Source: Verrucomicrobia bacterium LP2A
Lineage (GTDB): Bacteria; Verrucomicrobiota; Verrucomicrobiia; Methylacidiphilales; Methylacidiphilaceae
NCBI GenBank assembly: GCA_000526255.1
Contig: JAFS01000002.1
Coordinates: 806,001 to 870,000, forward strand
Reading direction: 5' to 3'
DNA: 64,000 bases
How positions within the stretch are numbered: the first letter of the stretch is position 1; the number at the start of each line of letters is the position of its first letter. Below, one piece after another: positions 55,749-64,000 of this stretch. The notes under the pieces were generated by a model. The model saw nothing but the letters and a program-made list of their open reading frames with translations. It made no database searches and was not told the origin of the DNA. A program made the position numbers and the translations under genes.

Positions 55749-56972
55749 CTATCCCGCGAAATAGCGGCGCGTCTTTTCGACGGCTTCGACCAGCCGGTCG
55801 ACCTCTTCTCGAAGATTGTAGAGGTAGAAGCTCGCGCGGGCCGTGGCGGCGAGCCCGAACTTGCGGAGCAGCGGCTGGTTGCAGTGGTCTCCCGCGCGCA
55901 GTGCCAAGCCTTCCTGATCGAGGAAGGCCACTAGATCGTGCGCATGCACTCCTTCGAGGACGAAGCTGACGATTCCGGCCCGATGGTCGCGGGGACCGAG
56001 AATCCGGATGCCAGGAATCGAGGCAAGGCCGGAGGCCGCGTAGGCGGCCAGGGAGGATGTGTGCTTCTCCACCATGTCGAGCCCGACGGTCTGGAGGTAG
56101 TCGATCGCTGCTCGGAGGCCGATGGCTCCGCCGATGTTGGGCGTGCCCGCTTCGAAACGGTGCGGGGGAGCCTTCCAGCTGCTCTGGTCGAGCCGGACCT
56201 CGGCGATCATCTCCCCACCGGTTTGATAGGGGGGAAGGGAGGACAAGAGCTCCTGCCGGCCGTAGAGAATACCGATTCCGGTCGGAGCGCACATCTTATG
56301 GCCGGAAAACGCGAGAAAGTCGCAGCCGATCTCCCGAACGCTCAGGCGCTGGTGGCCCGCGCTCTGCGCGGCATCGACAAGCGTCAAGAGGCCGAGCGAC
56401 CGCGCCCGGGCGCAGATCTCCGCGGCGGGATTGACCTTGCCCAGGGAGTTGGAGACATGGGTGAAGGCGAGCAGCCGAACGCGGTGTTTTTTGGCGATTT
56501 CCTCGATCCGGTTCCAGTCGATGGTCCCCTGCTCGTCCTCGACGGGGAGGAAAGAGAGGCGAATCCCCAAGGAGCCGAGCATCTGCCAGGGGACGAGATT
56601 GGCGTGGTGCTCCATTTCGGTGAGGAGCACCCCATCCCCGCGCTGGAGCAGGGAACGGCTGGCCGTGGCGGCGAGGAGGTTGATCGCCTCGGTCGTTCCT
56701 CGGGTGAAGACGATCTCTTCGGGCGAGGCCGCTCCGATGAAATCCGCGACCCGGCGCCGGGAGGACTCGAACGCTTCGGTCGCCCGGACGCTCAGGTCGT
56801 AAAGACCCCGGTGGACGTTCGCGCAATCCTTCTCGTAAAAGCTACGTACCGTGTCGAGAACGGCTTTGGGCTTCTGAGTCGTCGCGGCGTTGTCGAGATA
56901 GGCGAGCGGATGGCCGTGCGCGGTCTGGGAAAGGGCGGGGAAGTCGGTGCGAAGCTCTTCTGCCGGGCGCAT
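55749..56972 (-). CDS. sufS: cysteine desulfurase SufS (class II)
   Basis: 407 aa from the ATG at 56972 (MRPAEELRTDFPALSQTAHG). PLP marks: YLDNAATTQKPKAVLD, FTRGTTEAINLLA, MEHHANLVPW, the PLP lysine in DFLAFSGHKMCAPTGIGILY, and RFEAGTPNIGGAIGL. The sulfur-carrying Cys is in ALRAGDHCNQPLL (usual motif RAGHHC; here one His is Asp). It gives sulfur to SufU. SufBCD are not adjacent, so cluster assembly is encoded in at least two places. Confidence 0.93.
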   Translation of the reverse strand: MRPAEELRTDFPALSQTAHGHPLAYLDNAATTQKPKAVLDTVRSFYEKDCANVHRGLYDLSVRATEAFESSRRRVADFIGAASPEEIVFTRGTTEAINLLAATASRSLLQRGDGVLLTEMEHHANLVPWQMLGSLGIRLSFLPVEDEQGTIDWNRIEEIAKKHRVRLLAFTHVSNSLGKVNPAAEICARARSLGLLTLVDAAQSAGHQRLSVREIGCDFLAFSGHKMCAPTGIGILYGRQELLSSLPPYQTGGEMIAEVRLDQSSWKAPPHRFEAGTPNIGGAIGLRAAIDYLQTVGLDMVEKHTSSLAAYAASGLASIPGIRILGPRDHRAGIVSFVLEGVHAHDLVAFLDQEGLALRAGDHCNQPLLRKFGLAATARASFYLYNLREEVDRLVEAVEKTRRYFAG

Positions 56973-57207
56973 GCCGTGGGAAGATACGGCGAAGCGCTCT
57001 CCCACACAAGGGGAAGGAAGCAGCGTCTCCCTCAAGGCGCTTGGGCTTCGTGGAGCGGCGACAGATCTCCTCCCTTAGCTCCGCTGGCTCCCTGGGAGAG
57101 GGCAGGGGCCGCCTACCCGATGCGGATCGAGCCTATCGTCGAAGGTCCATGCATCGGATGCCATTACGAGCATTGACATCGAGGAAAACCCGAGGTAGCC
57201 ATTCCGC

Positions 57208-57789
57208 ATGGCTTCAACACTAGAAACAATCCTGGACGCAAATCGGCGATATGCGGAAGGCTTTGGGGAAAAACGCAATCTCGCGATGCCTCCGTCACGT
57301 CGCTTTGCGATCCTGACCTGCATGGATGCGCGGCTGGACCCGGCAAAGTTTGCGGGCTTGGAAGAGGGGGATGCCCATGTGGTCCGCAATGCTGGGGGAC
57401 GGGCGAGTGACGACGCAATCCGCTCCCTTGTCATCTCGTATAAGCTCCTGGGAACCCGGGAATGGTTCGTCATCCACCATAGCGATTGCGGAATGGAGAC
57501 TTTTTCCGATGAGATCATGCGCGGATTGCTCGCGAAGAGCCTCGATCACGCGGTGCTGGAAGCCGATGGATGGCATGACCGAGGATCGGGCCCAGGCACT
57601 TCGGAAGGGCAGTATATCGACTGGCTGACGATTCGAAACCAGGAGGAGAGCGTCCTGGAGGATGTCCGGCGCCTCCGGGGGCATCCGCTGGTCCCCCCGT
57701 GGATTCCCATTCATGGCTTTATCTATGATGTACGCTCCGGCGCCTTGCGCCCGGTTGCGGCGGCGAGCTCGGTTGGCAGCGCCAAATAA
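57208..57789 (+). CDS. beta-class carbonic anhydrase
   Basis: 193 aa. Zinc and active-site residues are Cys38-Asp40-Arg42 in [16 protein letters not shown] and His91-Cys94 in [11 protein letters not shown]. The sequence type (short, with [20 protein letters not shown]) resembles the small beta-carbonic anhydrases of Actinobacteria (Rv1284-like). It interconverts CO2 and bicarbonate, useful for a CO2-fixing cell. Divergent from sufS; island 2 begins 85 bp downstream. Confidence 0.9.
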   Translation: MASTLETILDANRRYAEGFGEKRNLAMPPSRRFAILTCMDARLDPAKFAGLEEGDAHVVRNAGGRASDDAIRSLVISYKLLGTREWFVIHHSDCGMETFSDEIMRGLLAKSLDHAVLEADGWHDRGSGPGTSEGQYIDWLTIRNQEESVLEDVRRLRGHPLVPPWIPIHGFIYDVRSGALRPVAAASSVGSAK

Positions 57790-57873
57790 TAGCCTCTGGC
57801 GGGGCGCGCCTGGACGACTGGCCAGCGGATCGTGCGAAGCATGCTCCTTCTCGCTGGCCGGTTTGATTTTTGC

Positions 57874-58611
57874 GCCTCTTCGCTGTTTGAGGTGGGTAGA
57901 GCCGGAAGATCGAGCCGCAACTTTCCGGCTTTGAGGAACGCGGCAATTCTCAGGGAGCGGAAGCTCCGAAAGCCTCTGGCCATCATTTTGGCCAGTTGGA
58001 TCAGCCCGTTGATCGCTTCGATGGTTTCGTTGGCCATCCGGCTCTGGAGAAAGGCGATGATTCCACCCAGGTGTTCTTTGATTGTTTTGGAGAGTCTTCG
58101 GAAGGGGCTAACATGCTCCCCGCTCTGGCCCAAGGAACCTCCACCAGCCGAACTCCATGCTCCGAACAGTCGATCCGAGGAACCCGAGCGATCCACTCGG
58201 TCCGGTACTGCCAGAAGTTCATCTGCCTCCACCGCTTCTCCACGGTGTCGTGTGCGGGAGAAGGTCTTCGACATTCCGGACAGGAGAACCGATGACCTTG
58301 CTGGAAACCTTAGCCAGATCTTCAGAGCATGCTCCTTCGCGGAGAAGCTCACTCCGGCTCACCTTCCCTTCCGAACCCAGTGGCAGCGGCGCAGCGAAAA
58401 GCTTGTTTGCGTCCATCCCGCAAGCATCAACCGGGCAGCCCGGCCTGGAAATCCGCAGTCAAGGAGGATCGACGAAGTAGAAGTGTCCTTAACGGCTTCC
58501 GGCCTCCTCTCTTCCCGAAAATCCGTCGAAGACGGATGGCAAAAACCCCGCTTCTTGCCATCCATCATCCGAAAATCCGCTCCCCTTACCCACCCAATTC
58601 AGCGGGGAGCC
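57874..58611 (-). mobile_element. ISL3-like short element C (same internal deletion as copy A)
   Basis: About 738 bp. The left end GCCTCTTCGCTG matches copy A, and the right end CAGCGGGGAGCC (58600-58611) matches B and D. The minus strand carries the zinc-finger N-terminal DNA, then the same jump at VPWARAGS to RLSKTIKEHLGGIIAFLQSR, IEAINGLIQLAKMMARGF and RIAAFLKAGKLRLDLPALP. The joint is at the same place and has the same length as in copy A. It truncates the repA remnant. Confidence 0.8.
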
Positions 58612-58794
58612 AAAAGCGGACACTACCACCTCCCGCATGCCCGAGTCGCGGCTTGTCCTCGCGATCTTCACCGACATGCCACGCAATCTGTCCAGCGCCG
58701 CCTCAATTGAGGCCGCCTGGTTGTCGCCGTCTCCTTGCTGGCAGAACTTGAGGATTTCCGGCACCTGAGGACGCCGGGTGCGGCCTAGCATCGG

Positions 58795-59660
58795 CCGTTC
58801 CTAAAACAATAGACAACCATTCCTCTACCAGGGAAGGATCGTCGACGACGTCGGCCGAACAGTACTGCCGACGGTTCGCGTGCCGGGATTCCGCCGGCAA
58901 TGCCCAGTTGGCGCCCAGTGCCCGCGTTTCCGGGAACAAAGGCGCGGGCGGCTCTCGCAAGCCTCCCGACCGGGCATGCGCTGCATGCGCCCGAAGGATC
59001 TCCTCATGGCGATAGGCGAACCGCACCCCGGGAATGACGAGAAGCTTGCTATCCGAGGCCAGCGCGTCGGGAAGACGCAGACGCAGCGTGACACTGCCGT
59101 CGTCCTCGACCGCGGCCCGGCAGGACTGGTTGCCCGATGCCTCGTCCTTCGAGCCGATCACGAAGAACTGGCCGCTCCGCGCCGCCCGCCACTCCTCCTT
59201 CCACTCCGCATGGCTGGTATAACCGTTCTCCTCCAGGGCAAACTGCTTGTGGAAAAGGCGGCGGGAGCCGAAGCAGAGGCGGACGCGACCCGAGTCCCGG
59301 TCGGCGATCCGTGCCGCAAGCCTGGCGCGAAGGCTCCCAAGCCGCCGCTTCTTCTGATGAAGCTTCTCCGAGCCTGGCTCCCTCGCCTCGAGGATGCGGA
59401 TGACCCTTTCGGCTCTCTGGATGCGGGACTCGGCCTCGGCGATCAACTCCGGACGCCGCTCCCGGATCGAGGCGATCTTGCCCTCGAGACCCACGCGAAT
59501 CGCGTTGAACTGCCGGGCGGTGATCCCAAAGCGCCGCAGGAACTCGCACTTGAGATCGCCCATCGGAATCCCCACCCGCATCCTGGCAAAGAGGACCCGC
59601 TTGGGCTTGCCCGTAGAGATCCGCATAGCCGTCAAGAACCGCGGCCTGCTCTGCCGCCAG
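58795..59660 (-). pseudogene. tnpB: TnpB-like gene with the RuvC domain deleted
   Basis: The N-terminal half reads RVLFARMRVGIPMGDLKCEF to GVRFAYRHEEILRAHAAHAR, where an in-frame deletion of about 230-250 residues (relative to copy 1) joins it to the conserved end SGGLREPPAPLFPETRALGA. The D/E nuclease motifs are lost. The N-terminus has the same frame break as copy 1 (LYGQAQA versus GKPKRVLFARM) plus a small insertion near the start. The 3' DNA, which may also encode the guide RNA, is kept. Confidence 0.75.
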
Positions 59661-59696
59661 CCTCAAGCGCGTCTGGCAGGTGAAGAGACCGGACGA

Positions 59697-60248
59697 TCAC
59701 CCATCGAGAGCCTCCAACACCTTCTTCGCCCGATTCGTAGCGGATCGCTTGTCGTAGAGCCTCGCGCACATCGACTCGATGACCTCGTGCAGATCGCGGA
59801 CGATGTCGTCGGTCCTCTCCTCGGGATCGACAACCAGCAGGGACCTCCCATGCGCAGCCAAGGCCGCCTCCACATGCTCGAATCCCAAGCGCATCAGCCG
59901 GTCCCGATGCTCGACCAGAATGACGCCGACCTTCGGATCGAGCAAGAGCCCCTTGCGAGGTCCGTTCATCCCGGAGCCAACCTCCTTGATCGCATCGACA
60001 ATCGGCAACCGCTTGGCAAGCGCCCACTCCGTCAGCCGCGCCAGCTGCCGATCGAGATCGGCCTCCTGGTCAGCGCTGGAGACTCGCGCGTAGAGAGCAA
60101 CTCCGCCGGGCTGCCTCTCCTCCGCATGCACGATCACCGTCCCAGTCGGCAGCTGCTCGGCCGGAACGGGCAACTTTCCGTCCTTCCCCATCCGCCATGC
60201 CGTCTTGTAGCAAAGACCCTGCCGCCTCGCCCAGACGCTGAGCTTCAT
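59697..60248 (-). CDS. tnpA: IS607 serine recombinase TnpA
   Basis: 183 aa from the ATG at 60248. MerR-like helix-turn-helix (SVWARRQGLCYKTAWRMGKD) then serine-recombinase domain: VALYARVSSADQEADLDRQL with the catalytic Ser, VGSGMNGPRKGLL, VEHRDRLMRLGFEHVEAAL, RSLLVVDPEERTDDIVRDLH and the C-terminal helix LYDKRSATNRAKKVLEAL. A few residues (RLLR before DPKV) are absent relative to copy 1. Probably the more functional of the two recombinases; it could act on copy 1 ends in trans. Confidence 0.85.
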   Translation of the reverse strand: MKLSVWARRQGLCYKTAWRMGKDGKLPVPAEQLPTGTVIVHAEERQPGGVALYARVSSADQEADLDRQLARLTEWALAKRLPIVDAIKEVGSGMNGPRKGLLLDPKVGVILVEHRDRLMRLGFEHVEAALAAHGRSLLVVDPEERTDDIVRDLHEVIESMCARLYDKRSATNRAKKVLEALDG

Positions 60249-60614
60249 GGGAAGGGAAAGCCATAGGCAGTGATGAGTGGCTATGGAGTAGTCAACTGGT
60301 GGCAACCCGCGACCTCCCCGGAATCGGTGCATCGCCTCCTTGAGGTGCGAGATCATCATGATCACGATGTCGCAATCCCAGGTCGTCGCCATGCCGACAG
60401 GACCCGATTGGACCTCGACGTATCCGTCGGACAAGTTGTGCCGAATCACCTGCCCAGCCATTCTGGAGCTCCTGCGAATGGGAAAAACGGCCGCATCCGC
60501 AATGGATTGCCCGTCTGTTGCGCTGGTAAGATCTTGGTTCGGCGCTTCCGCGTCAGGAAGGCATCGACTCCGCGATTCCTGACTTCTCTAAACCTCTCCG
60601 CTACTTCCCTGCAC

Positions 60615-60893
60615 CTACACCAGCTCGATCGTGACGCGGCGGCCCACGATCGCCGCCGCCCGCTGCAGGCTCGACAGGGTAATGTCGTCCTTCGCATTCA
60701 GAAGCCGGTCCACCTGCGTCCGGCTCGTTTTGAGAAGCGTCGCCATTCTGTTCTTCGAGATCTTCTTTTTCTTCATAGCCTCCGCGAGCTGCCAGGCGAC
60801 GACCTCCTTGACGGCCTGCGCTTGCGCCTCTTCGAAAATCCCCTCCTCTTTGAGGAAGTGGTCGATGCTCGAACCCATGTGTTGCTTGCTCAT
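60615..60893 (-). CDS. higA: HigA-type XRE antitoxin
   Basis: 92 aa helix-turn-helix protein (MKKKKISKNRMATLLKTSRT, QVDRLLNAKDDITLSSLQRA) with an N-terminal extension. It is the second gene of a toxin-antitoxin pair; the start overlaps the toxin stop by 4 bp. It should neutralise the toxin and bind the operator before it. Confidence 0.85.
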   Translation of the reverse strand: MSKQHMGSSIDHFLKEEGIFEEAQAQAVKEVVAWQLAEAMKKKKISKNRMATLLKTSRTQVDRLLNAKDDITLSSLQRAAAIVGRRVTIELV

Positions 60894-61252
60894 TCCTCCA
60901 ACTCCTTCTTGCGTCTTCGCGCCAACGCCAAATCCTCATCTGGCGTTGTGCGCGTTTTCTTGATAAACCCGTGCAGCGCTACCAGGTGCTTGCGGTAAAG
61001 GCAGAGCAGCACGCGCGCCGTCCTTTTCGTCGGCAGGTCCGTCCGGACCTCCCACAACCCGCTTCCCATCGGCCGACACAGCGGCATGCCCACCGGCCAA
61101 TGCCATTGCGCCCGCAACAGGTCCTTCCCTATTGCCTGGCGCTCCGCTTCGGGCAATTCCTTCAGCCACTCCCGCACAGGCTCGCTTCCCGCACGCGTGC
61201 GGAAAAAGATCAGGGGGATTTTCTGCGGCTGTGGATCATCCTCGGCCACCAT
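60890..61252 (-). CDS. higB: HigB/RelE-superfamily toxin (phage Gp49-like)
   Basis: 120 aa. FFRTRAGSEPVREWLKELPE, MPLCRPMGSGLWEVRTDLPT and RVLLCLYRKHLVALHGFIKK, TRTTPDEDLALARRRKKELE are the marks of the Gp49-like HigB family of mRNA interferases. The toxin comes first, the antitoxin second, the usual order for HigBA. A palindrome covers its start. Confidence 0.87.
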   Translation of the reverse strand: MVAEDDPQPQKIPLIFFRTRAGSEPVREWLKELPEAERQAIGKDLLRAQWHWPVGMPLCRPMGSGLWEVRTDLPTKRTARVLLCLYRKHLVALHGFIKKTRTTPDEDLALARRRKKELEE

Positions 61253-61288
61253 GCACCTTATGCAGTGTAATGTACCTTAAAAGGTGCA
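61252..61288. promoter_or_regulatory. higBA operator
   Basis: Perfect 8-bp inverted repeat TGCACCTT (61252-61259) and AAGGTGCA (61281-61288), 21 nt apart, touching the toxin start codon. Typical position for an autoregulating HigA site. Confidence 0.55.
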
Positions 61289-61335
61289 ATCCGACAAGGC
61301 TTATTTCTCAGCGAACAAACGGCTGGTCCAGAGAA

Positions 61336-61396
61336 GCGAACAAGCTTTCCGCTGCGGCGCCGCAACTGGATTCGGAAGGGAAGGTGATCTTCCGGC
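61336..61396 (-). mobile_element. fragment of the ISL3-like element
   Basis: GAACAAGCTTTCCGCTGCGG to CGGAAGGGAAGGTGA matches the inverse of copy C around 58360-58410, so a piece of an ISL3-like element lies here in the opposite orientation to the copy-D end. Confidence 0.6.
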
Positions 61397-61442
61397 TCCA
61401 CCCGCTTGAACAGCTGCCCGCGCATTCCCCCTGCTAGGCTGA

Positions 61443-61802
61443 GCCAGGAGGGGGTCTAGCGGACGCGCACTCGGCTCCTCGCTCGAGAAACATGGCGTCC
61501 ACGTCAGTGACGGCGGTGGGCACGACACTACGCTCGACATCTTGGAAGCCCTGGCAGCGGGCGGCTTGCGCTTCGGGGGATTCGCGGACGACGAAGGCAA
61601 ATATCTCACGCGCTGGGCGAACCTGAACACGAAGCTTGGCGACCTGCTTTTCCGGTGGCCGTCGCGCTGCATTGAAGAAAACATCATCGCCGTTGTGCCC
61701 GACAACAAGCTGGAAGAGTTCATCACCTATCCCAGCGGCGAAAAAACTGGCGGCCGATTGCGTATCTTGGCCGATCGCCTGGAAATCGCCGATAAGGACT
61801 GA
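61443..61802 (+). pseudogene. fragment of an OLD-family ATP-dependent endonuclease (TOPRIM part)
   Basis: The frame reads LEKHGVHVSDGGGHDTTLDI, LEALAAGGLRFGGFADDEGK, LLFRWPSRCIEENIIAVVPD, NKLEEFITYPSGEKTGGRLR, which is the C-terminal TOPRIM region of OLD-type nucleases. There is no start or ATPase part. Its TGA stop (about 61800) abuts an ISL3-like end. It is not a copy of the OLD-like gene at 18079. Confidence 0.6.
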
Positions 61803-61841
61803 AAATCCGCTCCCCTTACCCACTCAATTCAGCGGGGAGCC
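61803..61841 (-). mobile_element. solo right end of the ISL3-like element (copy D)
   Basis: AAATCCGCTCCCCTTACCCA to CAGCGGGGAGCC matches the right ends of copies B and C almost base for base. The rest of the element is absent here. It is fused to an IS1380 end. Confidence 0.8.
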
Positions 61842-61844
61842 CAG

Positions 61845-61954
61845 AAATCTTGCTCCATCTCCGTTCACGAAGACCCTTTCCCTGTCGAACATCCTCTCAA
61901 GCGACTCGGGCTTTCCTCGCGCGCGCGAAACCTCGCGATGGTGAGAAATGGCGG
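61845..61954 (+). mobile_element. solo right end of the IS1380-like element
   Basis: About 110 bp matching 30549-30659 (AATCTTGCTCCAT..., TTCACGAAGACCCTTTCCC; end GTGAGAAATGGCGG). It stops exactly at the ackA stop codon; the next bases are TTAG, i.e. CTAA on the ackA strand, the same 4-bp target used at abiEii. Confidence 0.85.
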
Positions 61955-63181
61955 TTAGGGCTGGAGGGGGCTTTCGGGCTCGAGTGAGGCGCGGCCAGAA
62001 CGGATGAGGGCTCGGGTCTGTCGGGCGATCATCAGCTCCTCGTCGGTGGGGACGACTCGAATCTCGACGGGGCTTGCTTCGGAAGAGATGACCGGCTCGT
62101 TCTTCCGGTTCCTCTCGGGATCGAGCTTGAGGCCAAGGAAACCGAGCGGGGAGCAGATCCGCTCGCGGATCTCGGGCGCATGTTCGCCGATTCCGCCCGA
62201 GAAGACCAGGAGGTCGAGTCCTCCCAGTGCGGCGGCCAAGGAGCCGAGGAACTTGCGAGCCTGATAACAAAAGATTTCGACCGCGGCGGCCGCCTTCTCG
62301 TCGTTTGCTTCGGCGGAGAGGAGGTCGCGCATCTCGCCCGAGGACTCGGAGAGGGCGAGGAGTCCCGACTCTTCGGAAAGCAGCCGCGCGACCGTGGTCA
62401 GGCGAAGGCCCCGCTCGCGCAGCAGGTAGAGGACGATCCCCGGGTCTAGATCGCCGCAGCGGGTGCCCATCACGAGTCCCGACGTTGGCGTGAAGCCCAT
62501 CGTGGTGTCGACGCTCTTTCCTTCGCGCACAGCGGTCATGCTCGCTCCTCCGCCGAGATGGGCGAGCACGATGCGGCCTCGCGCCCGCTCCGGCGGCAGG
62601 ATCGTTTGGAGGACGGAGAGGAGATATTCGCAGGAGATCCCGTGGAAGCCGTAACGCACTAGACCCTCCTGCCGAAGAGAGAGGGGTAGGGCGTAGGTGC
62701 GCGCCCAAGGAGGCATCGACCGGTGGAAGGCCGTGTCGAAGCAGCCGACCTGGGGAAGGTCCGGTTTGAGCTTCCGAATGGAACGGACCGCCTCGAGCTC
62801 GTGCGGAAGATGTTCGGGGGCTAACCCAGAGAGATCCTGAAGGCTCTGCAGGACGGGGGAGGTGAGAAGGCGGGGAGCGCCGAAAGCGGGGCCGCCGTGG
62901 ACGAGCCGGTGGCCGACGGAGTCGAGGCCGCCCGTCGGAGAGACCGATTCGAGCCAGGAAAAGAAGCGGGCGAGCCCAGCCCGGTGATCGGGGAGAGGAA
63001 TGCGTTCCTGCCAGACCGCGGTTCCTTCCGCATCCTTGGCTTCGCAGAGCCCCTCACCGGCTCCAATGTGTTCGAGCTTCCCGGAAAAAAGTCGCCTCTC
63101 CAAGAAAGCCATCTGGAAAAGAGCGAACTTGAGGCTCGTCGACCCGCTGTTGATCGTGAGGATCTTGTCAGGATCAGCCAT
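61955..63181 (-). CDS. ackA: acetate kinase
   Basis: 408 aa. ATP + acetate to acetyl phosphate, with the actin-like ASKHA fold. Marks: ILTINSGSTSLKFALFQM, SVGHRLVHGGPAF, VGCFDTAFHRSMPPWA, YGFHGISCEYLLSVL, VLAHLGGGASMTAVREGKSV, GFTPTSGLVMGTRCGDLDPG and LLVFSGGIGEHAPEIRERIC. An IS1380 end abuts the stop codon, leaving the protein whole. No pta gene is adjacent. The M50 protease gene lies 34 bp upstream on the same strand. Confidence 0.95.
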   Translation of the reverse strand: MADPDKILTINSGSTSLKFALFQMAFLERRLFSGKLEHIGAGEGLCEAKDAEGTAVWQERIPLPDHRAGLARFFSWLESVSPTGGLDSVGHRLVHGGPAFGAPRLLTSPVLQSLQDLSGLAPEHLPHELEAVRSIRKLKPDLPQVGCFDTAFHRSMPPWARTYALPLSLRQEGLVRYGFHGISCEYLLSVLQTILPPERARGRIVLAHLGGGASMTAVREGKSVDTTMGFTPTSGLVMGTRCGDLDPGIVLYLLRERGLRLTTVARLLSEESGLLALSESSGEMRDLLSAEANDEKAAAAVEIFCYQARKFLGSLAAALGGLDLLVFSGGIGEHAPEIRERICSPLGFLGLKLDPERNRKNEPVISSEASPVEIRVVPTDEELMIARQTRALIRSGRASLEPESPLQP

Positions 63182-63215
63182 CGCACTTCCTTCGACACCC
63201 GCCGCGGCTGCGGCG

Positions 63216-64000
63216 TTACGGACCCTGGAAAATGGTCCGGCCTCTCCGCTTGCGCTGATCGAGGGCCCCGTGGATCAGCAGAAACTCTCCGATGTTCTCC
63301 AAGGAGAGGAGGCCCGCGAGCTCCCCGTTGCGCATGACGACCGCTGAGCGTTGCCCCTGCTGCTGGAGGCGGGCGATCGCCACATCCGCCATTTCCGCTG
63401 CGTCCACCGTGAGGAAGTCTCGATTCATGACCCCTTCTACGGAAGACTCTTCGCCGAAGCGGGAGAGCCCTTCCACGAGATTGTTTCGGGTGAGGATGCC
63501 GACGACGGTGCGGTCGGAGACTACGGGGAAGTCGAGGTGGTAGCCGGCCAGGAGGTGATGGACGGCCGTCCGGAGGGGGTCATCGGGCCCGAGCGTATGA
63601 AACTCGGTCATCATCAGGTGGCTGACCGAAATGGCACCGAGGACCGATTTTACCTGGACGAGGCTCGCTTCCTGGGCGGCTCCCATCCAGACGAATAGGG
63701 CGATGAAGAGCAGGAAAGGATTATGGCCGAAGAAGCCGTAGATGCCGAAAAAGAGAGCCATTCCCTGCCCGACCGTTGCGGCGATCTGGGTCGCTCGAAC
63801 GGCGTCCATCCGGGAAGCGAGCAGGGCTCGCAGCACGCGGCCGCCGTCCATCGGGAACGCGGGCAGAAGGTTGAATCCGGCCAGGACAACGTTGATCCAA
63901 AAGAGGTTGAGCAAAAGGTTTCCGCTCATCCAGCGGAGGTCGGTCCACGATTCGACGTGTCCACCGAGGAGCAGGATCGCATAGAGGAGAATGGCAAGGA
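63216..64000 (-). CDS. M50 family site-2-type metalloprotease with CBS domains (5' end outside window)
   Basis: Visible part about 261 aa. The membrane segment has the second zinc motif LAGFNLLPAFPMDGGRVLRA (the NxxPxxxxDG motif of rhomboid-unlike site-2 proteases); the HExxH half lies beyond the window edge. Two CBS repeats follow: VSHLMMTEFHTLGPDDPLRT, FPVVSDRTVVGILTRNNLVE and GVMNRDFLTVDAAEMADVAI. The CBS pair probably senses adenine nucleotides. It cleaves membrane-bound regulators; the target is unknown. The frame is open to base 64000. Confidence 0.88.
   Translation of the reverse strand, partial: LAILLYAILLLGGHVESWTDLRWMSGNLLLNLFWINVVLAGFNLLPAFPMDGGRVLRALLASRMDAVRATQIAATVGQGMALFFGIYGFFGHNPFLLFIALFVWMGAAQEASLVQVKSVLGAISVSHLMMTEFHTLGPDDPLRTAVHHLLAGYHLDFPVVSDRTVVGILTRNNLVEGLSRFGEESSVEGVMNRDFLTVDAAEMADVAIARLQQQGQRSAVVMRNGELAGLLSLENIGEFLLIHGALDQRKRRGRTIFQGP

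Larger units (their letters stand above)
58795..60306 (-). mobile_element. IS607-family element, copy 2
   Basis: About 1.5 kb, minus-strand orientation. Ends by alignment to copy 1: GTTGCCACCAGTTGACTA at 60306 and TTTTAGGAACGG ending 58795. It carries an intact-looking tnpA and a tnpB lacking its RuvC domain. It is inserted in the repA remnant with no target duplication, as expected for IS607. Confidence 0.8.
58612..60600 (-). pseudogene. plasmid-type replication initiator (RepA-like), interrupted by IS607 and cut by an ISL3-like element
   Basis: Segments on the minus strand, outside the inserted elements: RMRPFFPFAGAPEWL, then, after a frameshift near 60450, QVIRHNLSDGYVEVQSGPVG, MATTWDCDIVIMMISHLKEA; beyond the IS607 copy it continues RRPQVPEILKFCQQGDGDNQ, AASIEAALDRLRGMSVKIAR before the ISL3-like end. 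This is the conserved core of replication initiators of proteobacterial plasmids and prophages. The rest of the gene is lost. It indicates an integrated plasmid or phage remnant. Confidence 0.72.

Noticed and set aside
57173-57201. TTGACA promoter before the carbonic anhydrase gene
   Set aside because: With a 17-nt spacer the -10 would be TAGCCA and end only 6 nt before the ATG, leaving no ribosome site; the match is weak.

Overview
The window reads as chromosomal DNA of a GC-rich, Gram-negative, autotroph-like diazotroph. The gene set fits an acidophilic verrucomicrobial methanotroph (Methylacidiphilaceae, most likely the GC-rich Methylacidimicrobium side). This is inferred from gene content only: DraT/DraG control of nitrogenase, an McsB-ClpC pair outside Firmicutes, a heptosyltransferase, TonB/ExbBD with a TonB-dependent receptor, SufS/SufU, and a CBS-less GuaB3. 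No ribosomal RNA is present to settle taxonomy.

Core blocks, left to right. 0-5 kb: a partial sigma-70 factor, cysK, a GT9 heptosyltransferase, a four-repeat HEAR protein and a GluR0-like ligand-gated potassium channel. 5-11 kb: an RND pump with pump gene first, its adaptor, a small partner and panE. 11-17 kb: hisD-mcsB-clpC on the minus strand, a Met/Gly-rich secreted protein and a TetR regulator with an operator. 32.4-38.8 kb: a tightly packed minus-strand operon rsmI - secreted protein - exbB - exbD - tonB-like - zinc ribbon - guaB3 - guaA. 38.9-40.9 kb: tRNA-Leu(UAG), draT, draG. 43-47.7 kb: kdpFABC. 47.7-57.8 kb: a coiled-coil protein with tandem repeats, an S9 peptidase, an outer-membrane barrel with a structured leader, a TonB-dependent receptor, sufU, sufS and a beta-carbonic anhydrase. 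62-64 kb: ackA and an M50 protease with CBS domains, cut by the window edge.

Two accessory regions stand out. Island 1 (about 17.8-32.5 kb) sits against the 3' end of guaA, a known integration hotspot. It holds a broken P4-type tyrosine integrase, an AlpA-like regulator, an OLD-like ATPase-TOPRIM protein, a PHP-ATPase (TrlF/Ppl-like) overlapping an AlbA_2/Schlafen-type regulator, a Fic enzyme with a winged helix, and an AbiEi/AbiEii toxin-antitoxin pair. It looks like a decaying defence island punctuated by transposons. Island 2 (about 57.8-61.95 kb) contains a plasmid-type repA gene shredded by an IS607 element and an ISL3-like element, a HigBA-type module, and a fragment of an OLD endonuclease bounded by IS ends.

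Mobile DNA is unusually informative. An ISL3-like family is present as one decayed longer copy and two short copies with the same internal deletion (MITE-like), plus solo fragments. IS607 occurs twice with complementary damage (tnpA deleted in one, the tnpB nuclease domain deleted in the other). An IS1380-like element has a clear CTAA target duplication overlapping the abiEii stop codon, and a solo right end of the same family lies at the CTAA/stop codon of ackA. The stop codon of draG, and that of the AlbA_2 gene, lie inside inserted elements.
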